DNA from: JOPF136 sp963773835
Lineage (GTDB): Bacteria; Acidobacteriota; Terriglobia; Acidiferrales; UBA7541
Direction: 5' to 3'
Assembly: GCA_963773835.1 (NCBI GenBank)
Contig: CAVZCQ010000003.1
Span: 372,001 to 436,000 of the forward strand
DNA: 64,000 nt
Shown: positions 43,458 through 52,285 of the stretch, piece by piece
Layout of the letters: each line of letters begins with the position of its first letter
Position numbering within the stretch: the first letter of the stretch is position 1
Made by a program: the position numbers and the translations under genes
Notes under the pieces: model-generated
Databases searched by the model: none
Told to the model about the DNA's origin: nothing
What the model saw: only the letters and a program-made list of their open reading frames with translations

Positions 43458-44342
43458 TCAGTAGTCGATACTCCGCCGCAGCCGTTCGTACAGGGCATAC
43501 AGCTGGCGATCCTCGTGATACTCGATGACGAGTTGGCCGGGGCGCTTTCCAGCGGGTGGCCGGAGGGTCACGCGTGTGCCCAACTCCCGCTGCAAGTCTT
43601 CGAGTGCTGCGCGCGTGTTTGGATCGGCGATCTGCGGCTCGTCGATTCCACGCGTGCGCTTCGCTCGGCGAGCAGCCAGGCGCTCGAGGGCGCGCACGGT
43701 GAGTCTCCCATCCGCGGCGCGTTTGGCCGCCGCGAGGCGCGATGTCGGGCTCTCAAACGACAGCAGAGCGCGCCCATGGCCCGCGGAGAGACGTCCGTCC
43801 TCGAGCAGCGTCAGGATCGGCTCTTCGAGTTTGAGAATCCGAACTGCGTTGGCAATCGTCGCGCGATCCTTACCGGTGCGCGTTGCGGCTTCTTCCTGCG
43901 TCAGTCCAAAGGTGGAGATGAGCGTGTCGAAGGCGCGGGCCTGCTCGACCGGATTTAAATCCTCGCGTTGCAAATTCTCGACAACAGTCATTTCCAGCGC
44001 CTGATGGTCCGGTACCTCGCGCACGATCGCCGGGATGCGATGCAAGCCGGCGCGCTGCGCTGCTCTCCACCGGCGCTCGCCGGCAATCAATTGAAATCGC
44101 GCGGCCACAGGGCGCACGACGATGGGTTGAATTACACCCGTCGAGCGAATCGACTGTGCCAATTCTTCGAGACCTTCTTCACGGAAGCGTGTCCGCGGCT
44201 GAAAAGGATTGGGATCGATGAGGTCGATATCGACTTCGCGGCCGCCCACGGTTGCTGCGGTTTCACGAGGCTCGGGACCGCGCTTCGGTTCCGGCTCCCG
44301 AATCAAAGCGCTCAATCCCCTGCCCAGCGCGTTTCTCGCCAT
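43458..44342 (-). CDS. parB: Chromosome-partitioning protein ParB
   Basis: The ATG at 44342 follows a full AGGAGGTGAT Shine-Dalgarno; a TTG at 44348 is less likely. The 294-residue product has NPFQPRTRFREEGLEELAQS, the CTPase motif LIAGERRWRAAQRAGL, VENLQREDLNPVEQARAF and an HTH (GLTQEEAATRTGKDRATIAN). A C-terminal dimerisation domain follows. It starts 80 bases inside parA, and a parS site lies 64 bases upstream of parA. It loads on parS and slides on DNA. Confidence 0.96.
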   Translation of the reverse strand: MARNALGRGLSALIREPEPKRGPEPRETAATVGGREVDIDLIDPNPFQPRTRFREEGLEELAQSIRSTGVIQPIVVRPVAARFQLIAGERRWRAAQRAGLHRIPAIVREVPDHQALEMTVVENLQREDLNPVEQARAFDTLISTFGLTQEEAATRTGKDRATIANAVRILKLEEPILTLLEDGRLSAGHGRALLSFESPTSRLAAAKRAADGRLTVRALERLAARRAKRTRGIDEPQIADPNTRAALEDLQRELGTRVTLRPPAGKRPGQLVIEYHEDRQLYALYERLRRSIDY

Positions 44343-45096
44343 TGGCAATCACCTCCTGAGCGAGCTGGGTGTAGCTCGCTGCCCCCGTACTATGTATGTC
44401 ATAGAAAATAATAGGCTTGCCGTGACTCGGCGCCTCGGCAAGGCGGACGTTGCGAGGGATCACGGTCCTGAAGACCTGCTGGCCGAAAAAGCTGCGAAGA
44501 TCCGAGCTGACCTGTTTAGAGAGCGTCGTTCGCTCGTCGTACATGGTGAGCAGGATCCCCTCGATTCCGAGATCACGATTCAGCGTTCGGCGAATGCGCA
44601 TCAGCGTGTCGAGTAGCTCGGAGACGCCCTCGAGCGCCAGGTACTCGCATTGAATGGGAACCAGGACCGTGTCGCAGGCGGCGAGAGCGTTCAGCGTCAG
44701 GAGGTCGAGCGAAGGCGGACAATCGAGGAGCGTGAACTCGTAGTCGGCGCGAATTGGCGCGAGGAATTTGCGAAGGCGAAATTCCCTTTCTTCCATGGGA
44801 ACGAGCTCGATGGCTGCGCCGGCGAGGTTTTTGTCCGATGGGAGGAGATCCAGTCCATCGACCTGGGTTTTCTGAATCAGGCGCGCGGGTGATTCGTCGA
44901 GGATGAGCCCGTGATAGAGAGACCTGCGAGCCGGATTGCGCGGGAACCCGAGCCCGCCGGTGGTGTTGGCTTGAGGATCGCAGTCGACGACGAGCGTGCG
45001 GCGTTCCGCAGCCGCCAGCGAAGCCCCGAGATTGACCACGGTGGTGGTCTTCCCAACGCCCCCCTTTTGATTGGCAACGGCGATAACCCTGCTCAA
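44263..45096 (-). CDS. parA: Chromosome-partitioning ATPase ParA (Soj)
   Basis: The 277-residue product starts MSRVIAVANQKGGVGKTTTV with the deviant Walker A, followed by VVDCDPQANTTGGLG, LLDCPPSLDLLTLNALAACD and VIPRNVRLAEAPSHGKPIIF, which identify the chromosomal Soj/ParA type. Its end overlaps parB by 80 bases. A Ser/Arg/Gly-rich tail is encoded within the overlap. It drives segregation of ParB-parS complexes. Confidence 0.96.
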   Translation of the reverse strand: MSRVIAVANQKGGVGKTTTVVNLGASLAAAERRTLVVDCDPQANTTGGLGFPRNPARRSLYHGLILDESPARLIQKTQVDGLDLLPSDKNLAGAAIELVPMEEREFRLRKFLAPIRADYEFTLLDCPPSLDLLTLNALAACDTVLVPIQCEYLALEGVSELLDTLMRIRRTLNRDLGIEGILLTMYDERTTLSKQVSSDLRSFFGQQVFRTVIPRNVRLAEAPSHGKPIIFYDIHSTGAASYTQLAQEVIANGEKRAGQGIERFDSGAGTEARSRAS

Positions 45097-45159
45097 TGCG
45101 CCCTCAGGTCCACCTGCACGGACGAAGGGAATCTAGCAGAGGCGCAAGGGGACAGCAAG

Positions 45160-45175
45160 TGTTCCACGTGGAACA
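45160..45175. promoter_or_regulatory. parS centromere-like site
   Basis: TGTTCCACGTGGAACA is a perfect 16-bp palindrome that differs from the classical TGTTTCACGTGAAACA by a symmetric pair of changes. It lies 64 bases upstream of parA, between parA and rsmG, a common place for parS. Confidence 0.9.
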
Positions 45176-45201
45176 ATCGCCTTAGTCCCTCGGGACCGAT
45201 C

Positions 45202-45885
45202 TCATCCTGGCAGATCACCTACCATAAGCACCCTCTCGCGCGACCCATGGACGGCTTCCTGCTCCCACCTCCATCCCTCCACACGGCACATTTCAGCCGC
45301 GACATGCGCACCCAGCCAGAGAATGAGCCGGCCACCGGGCAGCAATTTCTGGTGCGCCCAACTCGCCAATTCCGCATAACCTCCCAGAGCGCGCGAAGTT
45401 ACAGCGTCGAGAGAGTGGGCTGGAACCAGCGACTGCTCCCAGGGGCATCGCTCCACCTCCACGCGCCGGAGGCCCAAAACGCGTGCGGCCTCGGCCAGGA
45501 AGGCGCATTTCTTCGCGTTTGGCTCGATCAGGACTACGTCCCAGTCGGGCAGCAGGAGCTTCAATGCCAGTCCGGGGAAGCCAGCGCCGCTACCGACATC
45601 GCACAACCGGCCTGTTGCGCCCCTCAGCCAGCGGGCCGCCAGGAAACTCTCGGCAAAATTGCGGACGAGCATTTCTCGCGGGTCGGTGATGGCGGTGAGG
45701 TTGATTTTGCGGTTCCAGCGCAGGAGCAACTCGATATAGGTAGCGATGGCATCGAGCAGGGCTGGGGCGGGGTCGATACCCGCGGACTCGAGGGCCACAC
45801 GGCCGGAGTCCACGGCCTCCCGAATGTATTTCCTACTCAGTAATACTTGGCCGGACGACCGACGGGCCGATTTCCGCGGGCTCAC
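45202..45885 (-). CDS. rsmG: 16S rRNA (guanine527-N7)-methyltransferase
   Basis: I start at the GTG at 45885, which has GGAGG five bases upstream; a GTG at 45897 is possible. The product (about 227 residues) shows YIELLLRWNRKINLTAITDP, the SAM motif LCDVGSGAGFPGLALKLLLP, LIEPNAKKCAFL and VTSRALGGYAELASW. It methylates G527. The order rsmG-parA-parB is classical near replication origins, but mnmG and mnmE are not beside it here. Confidence 0.93.
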   Translation of the reverse strand: MSPRKSARRSSGQVLLSRKYIREAVDSGRVALESAGIDPAPALLDAIATYIELLLRWNRKINLTAITDPREMLVRNFAESFLAARWLRGATGRLCDVGSGAGFPGLALKLLLPDWDVVLIEPNAKKCAFLAEAARVLGLRRVEVERCPWEQSLVPAHSLDAVTSRALGGYAELASWAHQKLLPGGRLILWLGAHVAAEMCRVEGWRWEQEAVHGSRERVLMVGDLPG

Positions 45886-45996
45886 ACCGCCCTCCACGCT
45901 GGCCCCCGAACCGTAGCAAATCGCTGCCCTGGCGTTGCGCCATTCACGCCCAGCACTTCAACATGGCCGGTGGCTGCGATGCAAGCACGTGGCGGC

Positions 45997-48900
45997 TCAG
46001 CGGGGAGAGGCCAGCGAGGCGAGGGCCGCGTCCCCGGGAAACAGGCGCAGGGCCTTCTGAAGCGTGCGCCGGGCGTCGTGCTCGCGCCCCAGGTGATGGT
46101 ACACGTCCACCAAGGCGGCGTAGACGTCGGAGGAGGAATCCGGGTCGAAGCGAGCGGCGAACTCGTAGTTTTCGCGCGCCTTTTCCCATTGTCCGCCTGC
46201 GCGGTACACATCCCCCAGTCCAACATGGCCTGAGTAGGAATAGGGGTCGCGGCGCACCGCCTCCTGGTATTCGCTCTCCGCTTCTTTCGCGTGGCCTGTA
46301 TGGACGAAGAAGTCGCCCAGGAGAGCAAATTCGGAGGAATCCGGATCGGTGTCGATTTCGAGTTTTTTCGAAAGCAGCACGGCAGCCTGGCCCCACTCTT
46401 GTTTCCGGTCCAGCACCTTCACCAGGCCAGCCATAGCGGGCAGGTTCTGTGGCTCGTGGCTCAAAATCTGGCGGTATAACAGGTAGGCAGCATCCAGATC
46501 GTTGTTGTGACGCGCCACTTCCGCCAAACCCTGTGCGGCGGCCATAAGGCTATGGTCGAGACGCAGCGCTGTGGAGTAGTGTTCCGATGCTTCCGCATAG
46601 TTTTCCAGGCCGAATTCGAGCCGCCCCCGGAGCAGCTCGAAATACGCGCCAGTCGCGGGATCCGTAATCCCTTCGAGGAAGGTGGCGGCGCGCTTCCAGT
46701 CGTCGTTCCAAAGGGCTGTGTCCGCAGCGGCGAGCAGGGCCGCGCGGGAATCGTCCACGCGCACGTCACGGGGCAGCCGCGAGGTGCGCGCCTTCCATAC
46801 CATTTCCACGTTGTCCTCATAGAGCCCGTGGCGCAGCAGGGCGCGCGGGGCGTGGAATTCGAGCAGGGTGTTGTCGTCCGTGTTGTGCCGCTCACCGGCG
46901 ACCAGCCGGCGCAGGCCGGCATCGTCCAGGCGATGAAAGGCCAGCACGCCGTCCGGGGCGAAAATGTTCAATTCGCCGAAATCATCCTTGAAGCCGGGCT
47001 CGGGGAGAAGCCGGCGCAGGCGGTCGAGCACCAAGGGGGAACGGTCCATGCGAGCCAGGAGCAGGAAGTCGGGCTCTTCGCCGCGCCACACAGTGAGGCT
47101 CTCAAAGTGGGCCGCGACCGTGGCGAGCACCATGCGGAGGTCTTCGGGAAAGATGGAATAGCCCTGAATCCACTGGACCAGCATGCCGCCGGGACGCAGG
47201 CGGGCACGTACAGCCTGATAATACTCATCAGTAAATAGAGCAGCAATGCCCGCAATCCAGGGGTTGGATGGCTCGGAGACGATCAGGTCGTAGCTCTCCC
47301 GGGTGGTCAGCAGGAAATTGCGCGCGTCGTCCAGCACCACATGGACCCGCGGGTCTCGCAGAACGCCGCGGTTCAGGCGCTCGAGCAGCGGGGCGGCCTC
47401 GATGATTCCCGGCTCGATTTCCACGCAATCGATGCGCTCGATTTCCGGATAGCGCGCGAGCGCCGCGACGGTCATCCCGCTGCCGAAGCCGACCACCAGA
47501 ACGCGCCGGGGCGCAGGGTGGAAGATGGCACCCAAATGGCCGCTGAAAAGCTGCGTTTCGAGGTCGCGGTTGGAGGCGTCCACTTTCCCGTTCGTTCGCA
47601 GGGAGATATAGTCCTCGCCCGCGGCCACGGATACCGTGGCGTTCAAACCGTCTTTTGCGAACAGGATGTCGAAACTCTGGGCCCATTCGGTGATGGTCAT
47701 GCGCGTCTTACTAGGGTTGTAGTAGAGAAACGGGGAGAACGTGGCGATGGCAGGGTTGTCCAGTCGGCCGGAGACCATGGAGGCGATTATCGCCGCGCCG
47801 AGTGCGAGCGCAGCGGTAGCGGGCAGAAGTTTACGTCCCGCAGAGCGAGCGACCAGGGCGAGAGCAACACACACATTGGCGAGCGCGACGAGACCAACCA
47901 GCCTGTAGGCTCCTAGCCGTGGAATCAACACAAACCCACTGAGCAGCGCTCCGACGATGGCTCCAAGGGTGTTCGCGGCATAGGCCTTTCCGACCGACGC
48001 GCCCGTGGAGCGGTCTTCTTCCGGTTTGCGAGCGATCACGACCGCGGCTAGGGGAAAATTAAAGCCAAAGACGGTGGCAGCGGGCAGCATGGCGGCTGCG
48101 CTGGTGGCGAATTGCGCCAGCGCGAGAGCCACGAAGCTGTTCTGGTGCAGGCCCAGCGGGCCGGCGAGCCATGAGGGAAGCCGCTGATAGGGCCAATTGA
48201 GGACGGAAACGACGACTGCGGGGAGTTGCTGGTAAACGAGCAGGAAGATGAAAGCTGCCAGTGCGGTGAGAAGTTGAGTGAGCGCGAAACCGGCGATGGA
48301 GGGCGCGCCTCCTCGCGCGACCCACCATTCGAATAACAGGCTGCCGAGCACGATGCCGGCCAGAAAAGTGGCCAGCATCAGAGTGAAGGCGTAGGTGGAG
48401 CTGCCGAAAAACGTGACCAGCAGCCGCGTCCAGGCCACTTCATAGGCGATGGCTGTTGCTCCTACGATGCCGAATGCCGCCAGCAAAAATCCGGAAAGGG
48501 GCGGCGCCGCGCGTTTCGCAGCGAGGTGCGCAGGTTCGACGGGAGCCGCGGGCGCTCCGAACGCGGAAGCCAGGGCCAGAGAAGCGAGTCCCACAACCAG
48601 ATTCACGGCCACGGCTGTTTCCACGGTGGTGCGCAGTCCGGCTACGGCGAGTAAATAAAAGCCGGCGGCGAGCGTTCCGGCAACAGCTCCCGCGGTGTTG
48701 ATCCAGTAGAGGCGGCTGAGGCGCCGGCCGAGTTCCGCGGAGTGGTGCGTGAGCCCCTGGACCAGTACGGGCAGAGTTCCGCCCATCAAAAATGTAGGGA
48801 GAAAGAGGACGATGGCGGCGCCCAGGAACCGCAACAGCAGCAATGCTGGTGCGGATCCCCCCGTGAGCGGGTACGCAGCCACGTATAGTCTCCGCACCGC

Positions 48901-49194
48901 GGCCAGGCCGGCGAGCGAGACAGCGCCGGAGAGGCCCACGCCGAGCTCCATCCAGCCGTAGAGACGCACGGGATTGGACTGCTGTCCGCTCCGGCGGCCC
49001 CACCAGGCACTGCCGAGCGCGAGACCGCCCATGAAGACAGCCAGTACGGTGGAAATTGCGTACACCGTGTTTCCGAAGATCAGACCGAGGGCTTTGCCCC
49101 AGGCCACCTGATAGACGAGCCCCGCCGCTCCGGAAAAGAAAAAGCACACCAGCAGGAGCGCGAATCGGAAGCGGGAAATGGTTGCAGGCAGCAC
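45997..49194 (-). CDS. Membrane spermidine-synthase-like protein fused to TPR repeats
   Basis: The 1065-residue product has three parts. Residues ~10-480 form about 13 membrane helices (FALLLVCFFFSGAAGLVYQV, LPTFLMGGTLPVLVQGLTHH). Residues ~500-740 are a SpeE-like methyltransferase fold with VVGFGSGMTVAALARYP, IDCVEIEPGIIEAAP and LIVSEPSNPWIAG. Residues ~840-1065 are TPR repeats (YEFAARFDPDSSSDVYAALV, TLQKALRLFPGDAALAS). Similar membrane-SpeE proteins are widespread and of unknown function; polyamine synthesis is not shown. The GTG start lacks a clear Shine-Dalgarno. Confidence 0.85.
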   Translation of the reverse strand: MLPATISRFRFALLLVCFFFSGAAGLVYQVAWGKALGLIFGNTVYAISTVLAVFMGGLALGSAWWGRRSGQQSNPVRLYGWMELGVGLSGAVSLAGLAAVRRLYVAAYPLTGGSAPALLLLRFLGAAIVLFLPTFLMGGTLPVLVQGLTHHSAELGRRLSRLYWINTAGAVAGTLAAGFYLLAVAGLRTTVETAVAVNLVVGLASLALASAFGAPAAPVEPAHLAAKRAAPPLSGFLLAAFGIVGATAIAYEVAWTRLLVTFFGSSTYAFTLMLATFLAGIVLGSLLFEWWVARGGAPSIAGFALTQLLTALAAFIFLLVYQQLPAVVVSVLNWPYQRLPSWLAGPLGLHQNSFVALALAQFATSAAAMLPAATVFGFNFPLAAVVIARKPEEDRSTGASVGKAYAANTLGAIVGALLSGFVLIPRLGAYRLVGLVALANVCVALALVARSAGRKLLPATAALALGAAIIASMVSGRLDNPAIATFSPFLYYNPSKTRMTITEWAQSFDILFAKDGLNATVSVAAGEDYISLRTNGKVDASNRDLETQLFSGHLGAIFHPAPRRVLVVGFGSGMTVAALARYPEIERIDCVEIEPGIIEAAPLLERLNRGVLRDPRVHVVLDDARNFLLTTRESYDLIVSEPSNPWIAGIAALFTDEYYQAVRARLRPGGMLVQWIQGYSIFPEDLRMVLATVAAHFESLTVWRGEEPDFLLLARMDRSPLVLDRLRRLLPEPGFKDDFGELNIFAPDGVLAFHRLDDAGLRRLVAGERHNTDDNTLLEFHAPRALLRHGLYEDNVEMVWKARTSRLPRDVRVDDSRAALLAAADTALWNDDWKRAATFLEGITDPATGAYFELLRGRLEFGLENYAEASEHYSTALRLDHSLMAAAQGLAEVARHNNDLDAAYLLYRQILSHEPQNLPAMAGLVKVLDRKQEWGQAAVLLSKKLEIDTDPDSSEFALLGDFFVHTGHAKEAESEYQEAVRRDPYSYSGHVGLGDVYRAGGQWEKARENYEFAARFDPDSSSDVYAALVDVYHHLGREHDARRTLQKALRLFPGDAALASLASPR

Positions 49195-49320
49195 TGGCGC
49201 CGAATCCTATGGGCCGGTGTGAGCGAAGTCAAACTGGGTGGCGCAGCGTTCGGGCATGACGTCTGCGGCGACTTTCTGTAGACTCAGCCCATAAGCGAAT
49301 CGTCCAAGGAATCTGCCCAG

Positions 49321-49503
49321 ATGGATGAGCAAATTCGGGAGTTGCTGGAAAAGCAGGCTCGCTGGCAGAAAAGGCGCCAGAAGCTCTCCTGGGCTGAAAA
49401 GGTCCAGATGATTGAGAAGGTGAAAGAAGACTTCGCACAATGGCTCGTTGCGGTCCGGAAGCCGACCTCGGCGCGCCACGAAGTTCCGAAAGGCCGCACC
49501 TAG
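49321..49503 (+). CDS. Small conserved-looking charged protein
   Basis: The 60-residue product MDEQIRELLEKQARWQKRRQ, then KLSWAEKVQMIEKVKEDFAQ, is a charged, helical, probably coiled-coil protein with a short Lys/Pro-rich tail. It lies upstream of purD and in the opposite direction to the SpeE-like gene. Composition and helical periodicity support coding, but the ATG has only a weak ribosome site. Its function is unknown. Confidence 0.55.
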   Translation: MDEQIRELLEKQARWQKRRQKLSWAEKVQMIEKVKEDFAQWLVAVRKPTSARHEVPKGRT

Positions 49504-49581
49504 CGGCCAGATTCTGGCTGGCCGGCTGCACCTTCCGGGCGTTGACAGGGGCGCACGCGCGCCGCTATCGTCTTCTCGCAC

Positions 49582-50910
49582 ATGAAGATTCTAGTGATTG
49601 GAAGCGGCGGGCGGGAGCATGCGCTGGCATGGCGGCTGCGGCAGGGTGGCGGCATTGGGCGCCTCTGGTGCGCGCCCGGCAATGGAGGAATGGCGCGGTT
49701 GGAAGGCGCGGAGTGCGTGGCGGCCGACACCAAAGAAGTTGCCGCGCTCACGGCATTGGGCGAACGGTTGCGGCCCGACCTGACGCTGGTGGGTCCGGAG
49801 TTGCCGCTGGTCAACGGAATCGCGGACGAATTCGCACGGCTGGGCCTGCCGCTGGTGGGGCCATCGAAGGAGGCGGCGCAGCTGGAGGGCAGCAAAGCGT
49901 TTGCGAAGGAATTTTTGGTGCGCAACAACATTCCCACCGGGCCGCTGTACGGCATTTACGATTCCGCCGGCGACGCCTACTCCGCGCTGTGTTCGGTGGA
50001 CTGGCCGTGCGTGATCAAAGCGGACGGGCTGGCGGCGGGCAAAGGAGTGCTCGTGGCGCCCACGCCCGATGACGCGACCGCTTTCATCGACCGGCTGATG
50101 GTGGACCGCGAATTCGGCGCTGCGGGTGATCGCGTGCTCCTTGAAGAGGCGCTGAGCGGTCCGGAACTCTCCTACATCGTGCTGACGGACGGCGAGACGG
50201 TGCTTCCGCTGGCGCCCACACGCGACCACAAACGCATCTTCGACGGCAACCGCGGGCCGAATACCGGCGGCATGGGCGCGTACTCCGCGGATGGGATGCT
50301 GGAGAGAGGGCTGGAAACGCGCATCCTGGAAAGCATCATCCGGCCGACGCTCGACGGGATGGCGCGTGAGGGACATCCCTATCGCGGTTTCCTCTACGCC
50401 GGGCTGATGCTGACTGCCGAGGGCCCGCAGGTGCTGGAATTCAACTGCCGGATGGGAGACCCGGAAACGCAGGCCATTGTGGTGCGCATGGATTTTCCGC
50501 TCGCGGAAGCGCTCCAGGCGGTGGCGGAGGCGAGGTTGCGCGAAATCGCCCCGCGATGGAAGCCGGGAGCGAGCGCCTGCGTGGTGATGGCCGCGGCCGG
50601 ATATCCGGGCGAGCAGCGCACGGGGATGAAAATCGAAGGGCTGGCGGCGGCCGGGGAGGTTGCGGATACGGTCGTGTTCCACGCGGGCACGAAGCTCAGG
50701 GGTGATGAAATTGTGGTGAGCGGGGGGAGGGTGCTGGGAGTCACGGCGGCTGGCGGGGACCTGGCTGCAGCCGCGGCGCGGGCATACGAGGCGGTTGGGA
50801 AGATTTCTTTCGAGGGTGCGCAATATCGGCGCGACATTGGCGCCAGTGCGGATTCGGGAGCCGCGTCGAGTGGCCGGATTGCATCCCGCGGGGCTGGAAA
50901 CCTGGTGTGA
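49582..50910 (+). CDS. purD: Phosphoribosylamine-glycine ligase
   Basis: The 442-residue ATP-grasp enzyme begins MKILVIGSGGREHALAWRL and has LVGPELPLVNGIADEF, PCVIKADGLAAGKGV, LPLAPTRDHKRIFDGNRGPN, TGGMGAYS and NCRMGDPETQAI, all PurD motifs. It makes glycinamide ribonucleotide in purine synthesis. The last ~20 residues (SADSGAASSGRIASRG) are low-complexity. The MOSC gene starts three bases after its stop. Confidence 0.97.
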   Translation: MKILVIGSGGREHALAWRLRQGGGIGRLWCAPGNGGMARLEGAECVAADTKEVAALTALGERLRPDLTLVGPELPLVNGIADEFARLGLPLVGPSKEAAQLEGSKAFAKEFLVRNNIPTGPLYGIYDSAGDAYSALCSVDWPCVIKADGLAAGKGVLVAPTPDDATAFIDRLMVDREFGAAGDRVLLEEALSGPELSYIVLTDGETVLPLAPTRDHKRIFDGNRGPNTGGMGAYSADGMLERGLETRILESIIRPTLDGMAREGHPYRGFLYAGLMLTAEGPQVLEFNCRMGDPETQAIVVRMDFPLAEALQAVAEARLREIAPRWKPGASACVVMAAAGYPGEQRTGMKIEGLAAAGEVADTVVFHAGTKLRGDEIVVSGGRVLGVTAAGGDLAAAAARAYEAVGKISFEGAQYRRDIGASADSGAASSGRIASRGAGNLV

Positions 50911-50913
50911 GCG

Positions 50914-51351
50914 ATGGCTGAAGTTGCCCACATCTTCCGCTGCATTGCGCACCGGCTGCCTATGCGGGCGGTGGAGGAGATTGAAGCTGTGGTGAATCGA
51001 GGGTTTGCCGGGTGCGCGCATGCGCAGGCGGGGGGCATGCGGCAGATCCTGCTGATGGATTTGGAAACGCTCGAGGACATGCACCTCCGTCCGGGCAATA
51101 TCAAAGAGAACATCACCACGCGTGGACTGGACGTTCGGGGACTGAGGCCGGGCCAGCGGCTGCGCATCGGCCAGGCGCTGGTGGAAATCACGGTGCCGTG
51201 CGAGCCGTGCAAACGGATGGAAGAAATCCGCGCGGGGCTCGAGAAGGAACTGCGCGGGCGGCGGGGGATGCTCTGCCGGGTGGTGGAAGGCGGGCGAATC
51301 CGCGCGGGCGATCCGATCGAGGCGCTGGAATTCGAGCGCATCGGCGCGTGA
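50914..51351 (+). CDS. MOSC-domain protein
   Basis: The 145-residue product has the MOSC pattern: GFAGCAHAQAGGMRQILLMD near the N-terminus, PGNIKENITTRGLDVRGLRP, the conserved Cys in ITVPCEPCKRMEEIR and GRRGMLCRVVEGGRIRAGD. MOSC proteins carry sulfur or act on molybdenum cofactor. It lies between purD and the hydrolase gene, overlapping the latter by one base. Confidence 0.9.
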   Translation: MAEVAHIFRCIAHRLPMRAVEEIEAVVNRGFAGCAHAQAGGMRQILLMDLETLEDMHLRPGNIKENITTRGLDVRGLRPGQRLRIGQALVEITVPCEPCKRMEEIRAGLEKELRGRRGMLCRVVEGGRIRAGDPIEALEFERIGA

Positions 51352-52262
51352 TGGCCGCAGCCGCCTGGGTGCGCAGGCTCGTGCTGATTCTGGTTCTCGC
51401 TTACGCCGCGATTCTGATTCTTCTCCTTCTCTTCGAAAAACGTCTGGTGTTCTTCCCGCAGATTCCGGGGCGGCTCACCGGCGACTGGTCGCCTGCGGAT
51501 TTGGCCCATGAGGAAGTGAGGCTGACGGCATCGGATGGCGTGCGGCTCGAGGCGTGGTGGATTCCTGCCAACGCGAGCAGAGCCGCCACGGAAAACAGTT
51601 TTTCGGCCGTGGCGGGAGAGGTGCCGACATTCCTCTCGTTCCACGGCAACGCGGCAAATGTCGCCTGGCGTGCGGATGTGTACCGTTTTCTGAACGACCT
51701 TCCGGCCAACCTGCTGGCACTCGAATATCGAGGCTATGGGCGCAGTGAGGGGAGTCCGAGCGAAGCCGGAATCTATCGCGATGCGGAGGCGGCCTACACG
51801 TATCTGATCCGCGAGCGGGGAATTCCTCCGCGGCGCATCATCGCGCTGGGACAATCGCTGGGGACGGCTGTGGCGGCGGAACTGGCCGCGCAATACGAGC
51901 TGGGCGGGATCGTGCTCGAAGCGCCGTTCCCTTCCGCGCGGGCGCTGGCCAACCGCATTTATTGGTTCGTGCCGGGCCTGGGCTGGTTGATTCGTTCGCG
52001 CTTCGAAACGTCGAAGAATCTAGCGCTGGCGAACAGCAAATTCGGAGCGCCGCTACTGGTGATTCACTGCACGCGCGACCCCGTGATCCCGTTTGCCTTC
52101 GGACGGCAGGTGTACGACTCCGCGCCGGAGCCCAAATCGTTTCTCGCCGTCTCCGGCGAATGCCACGAGGAGGCCACACTGGTGGATCCGGCGGGAGTGA
52201 GGCGCGAACTGCTGCGCTTTGTGGAACAGGTGCGGACCAAATGGACGGCGTCCCGGCAGTAG
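51351..52262 (+). CDS. Membrane-anchored alpha/beta hydrolase
   Basis: The ATG at 51351 shares its A with the MOSC stop. The 303-residue product has an N-terminal helix (VLILVLAYAAILILLLLFEK), then an alpha/beta hydrolase fold: FLSFHGNAANVAWRADVYRF, LALEYRGYGRSEGSPSEAGI, the nucleophile elbow ALGQSLGTAVAAELA (GQSLG) and IHCTRDPVIPFAFGRQ for the Asp. A His in GECHEEATL completes the triad. It resembles YfhR/BEM46-like proteins. Confidence 0.88.
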   Translation: MAAAAWVRRLVLILVLAYAAILILLLLFEKRLVFFPQIPGRLTGDWSPADLAHEEVRLTASDGVRLEAWWIPANASRAATENSFSAVAGEVPTFLSFHGNAANVAWRADVYRFLNDLPANLLALEYRGYGRSEGSPSEAGIYRDAEAAYTYLIRERGIPPRRIIALGQSLGTAVAAELAAQYELGGIVLEAPFPSARALANRIYWFVPGLGWLIRSRFETSKNLALANSKFGAPLLVIHCTRDPVIPFAFGRQVYDSAPEPKSFLAVSGECHEEATLVDPAGVRRELLRFVEQVRTKWTASRQ

Positions 52263-52285
52263 ACGGCTGCGGCGGAACGCCGGCA

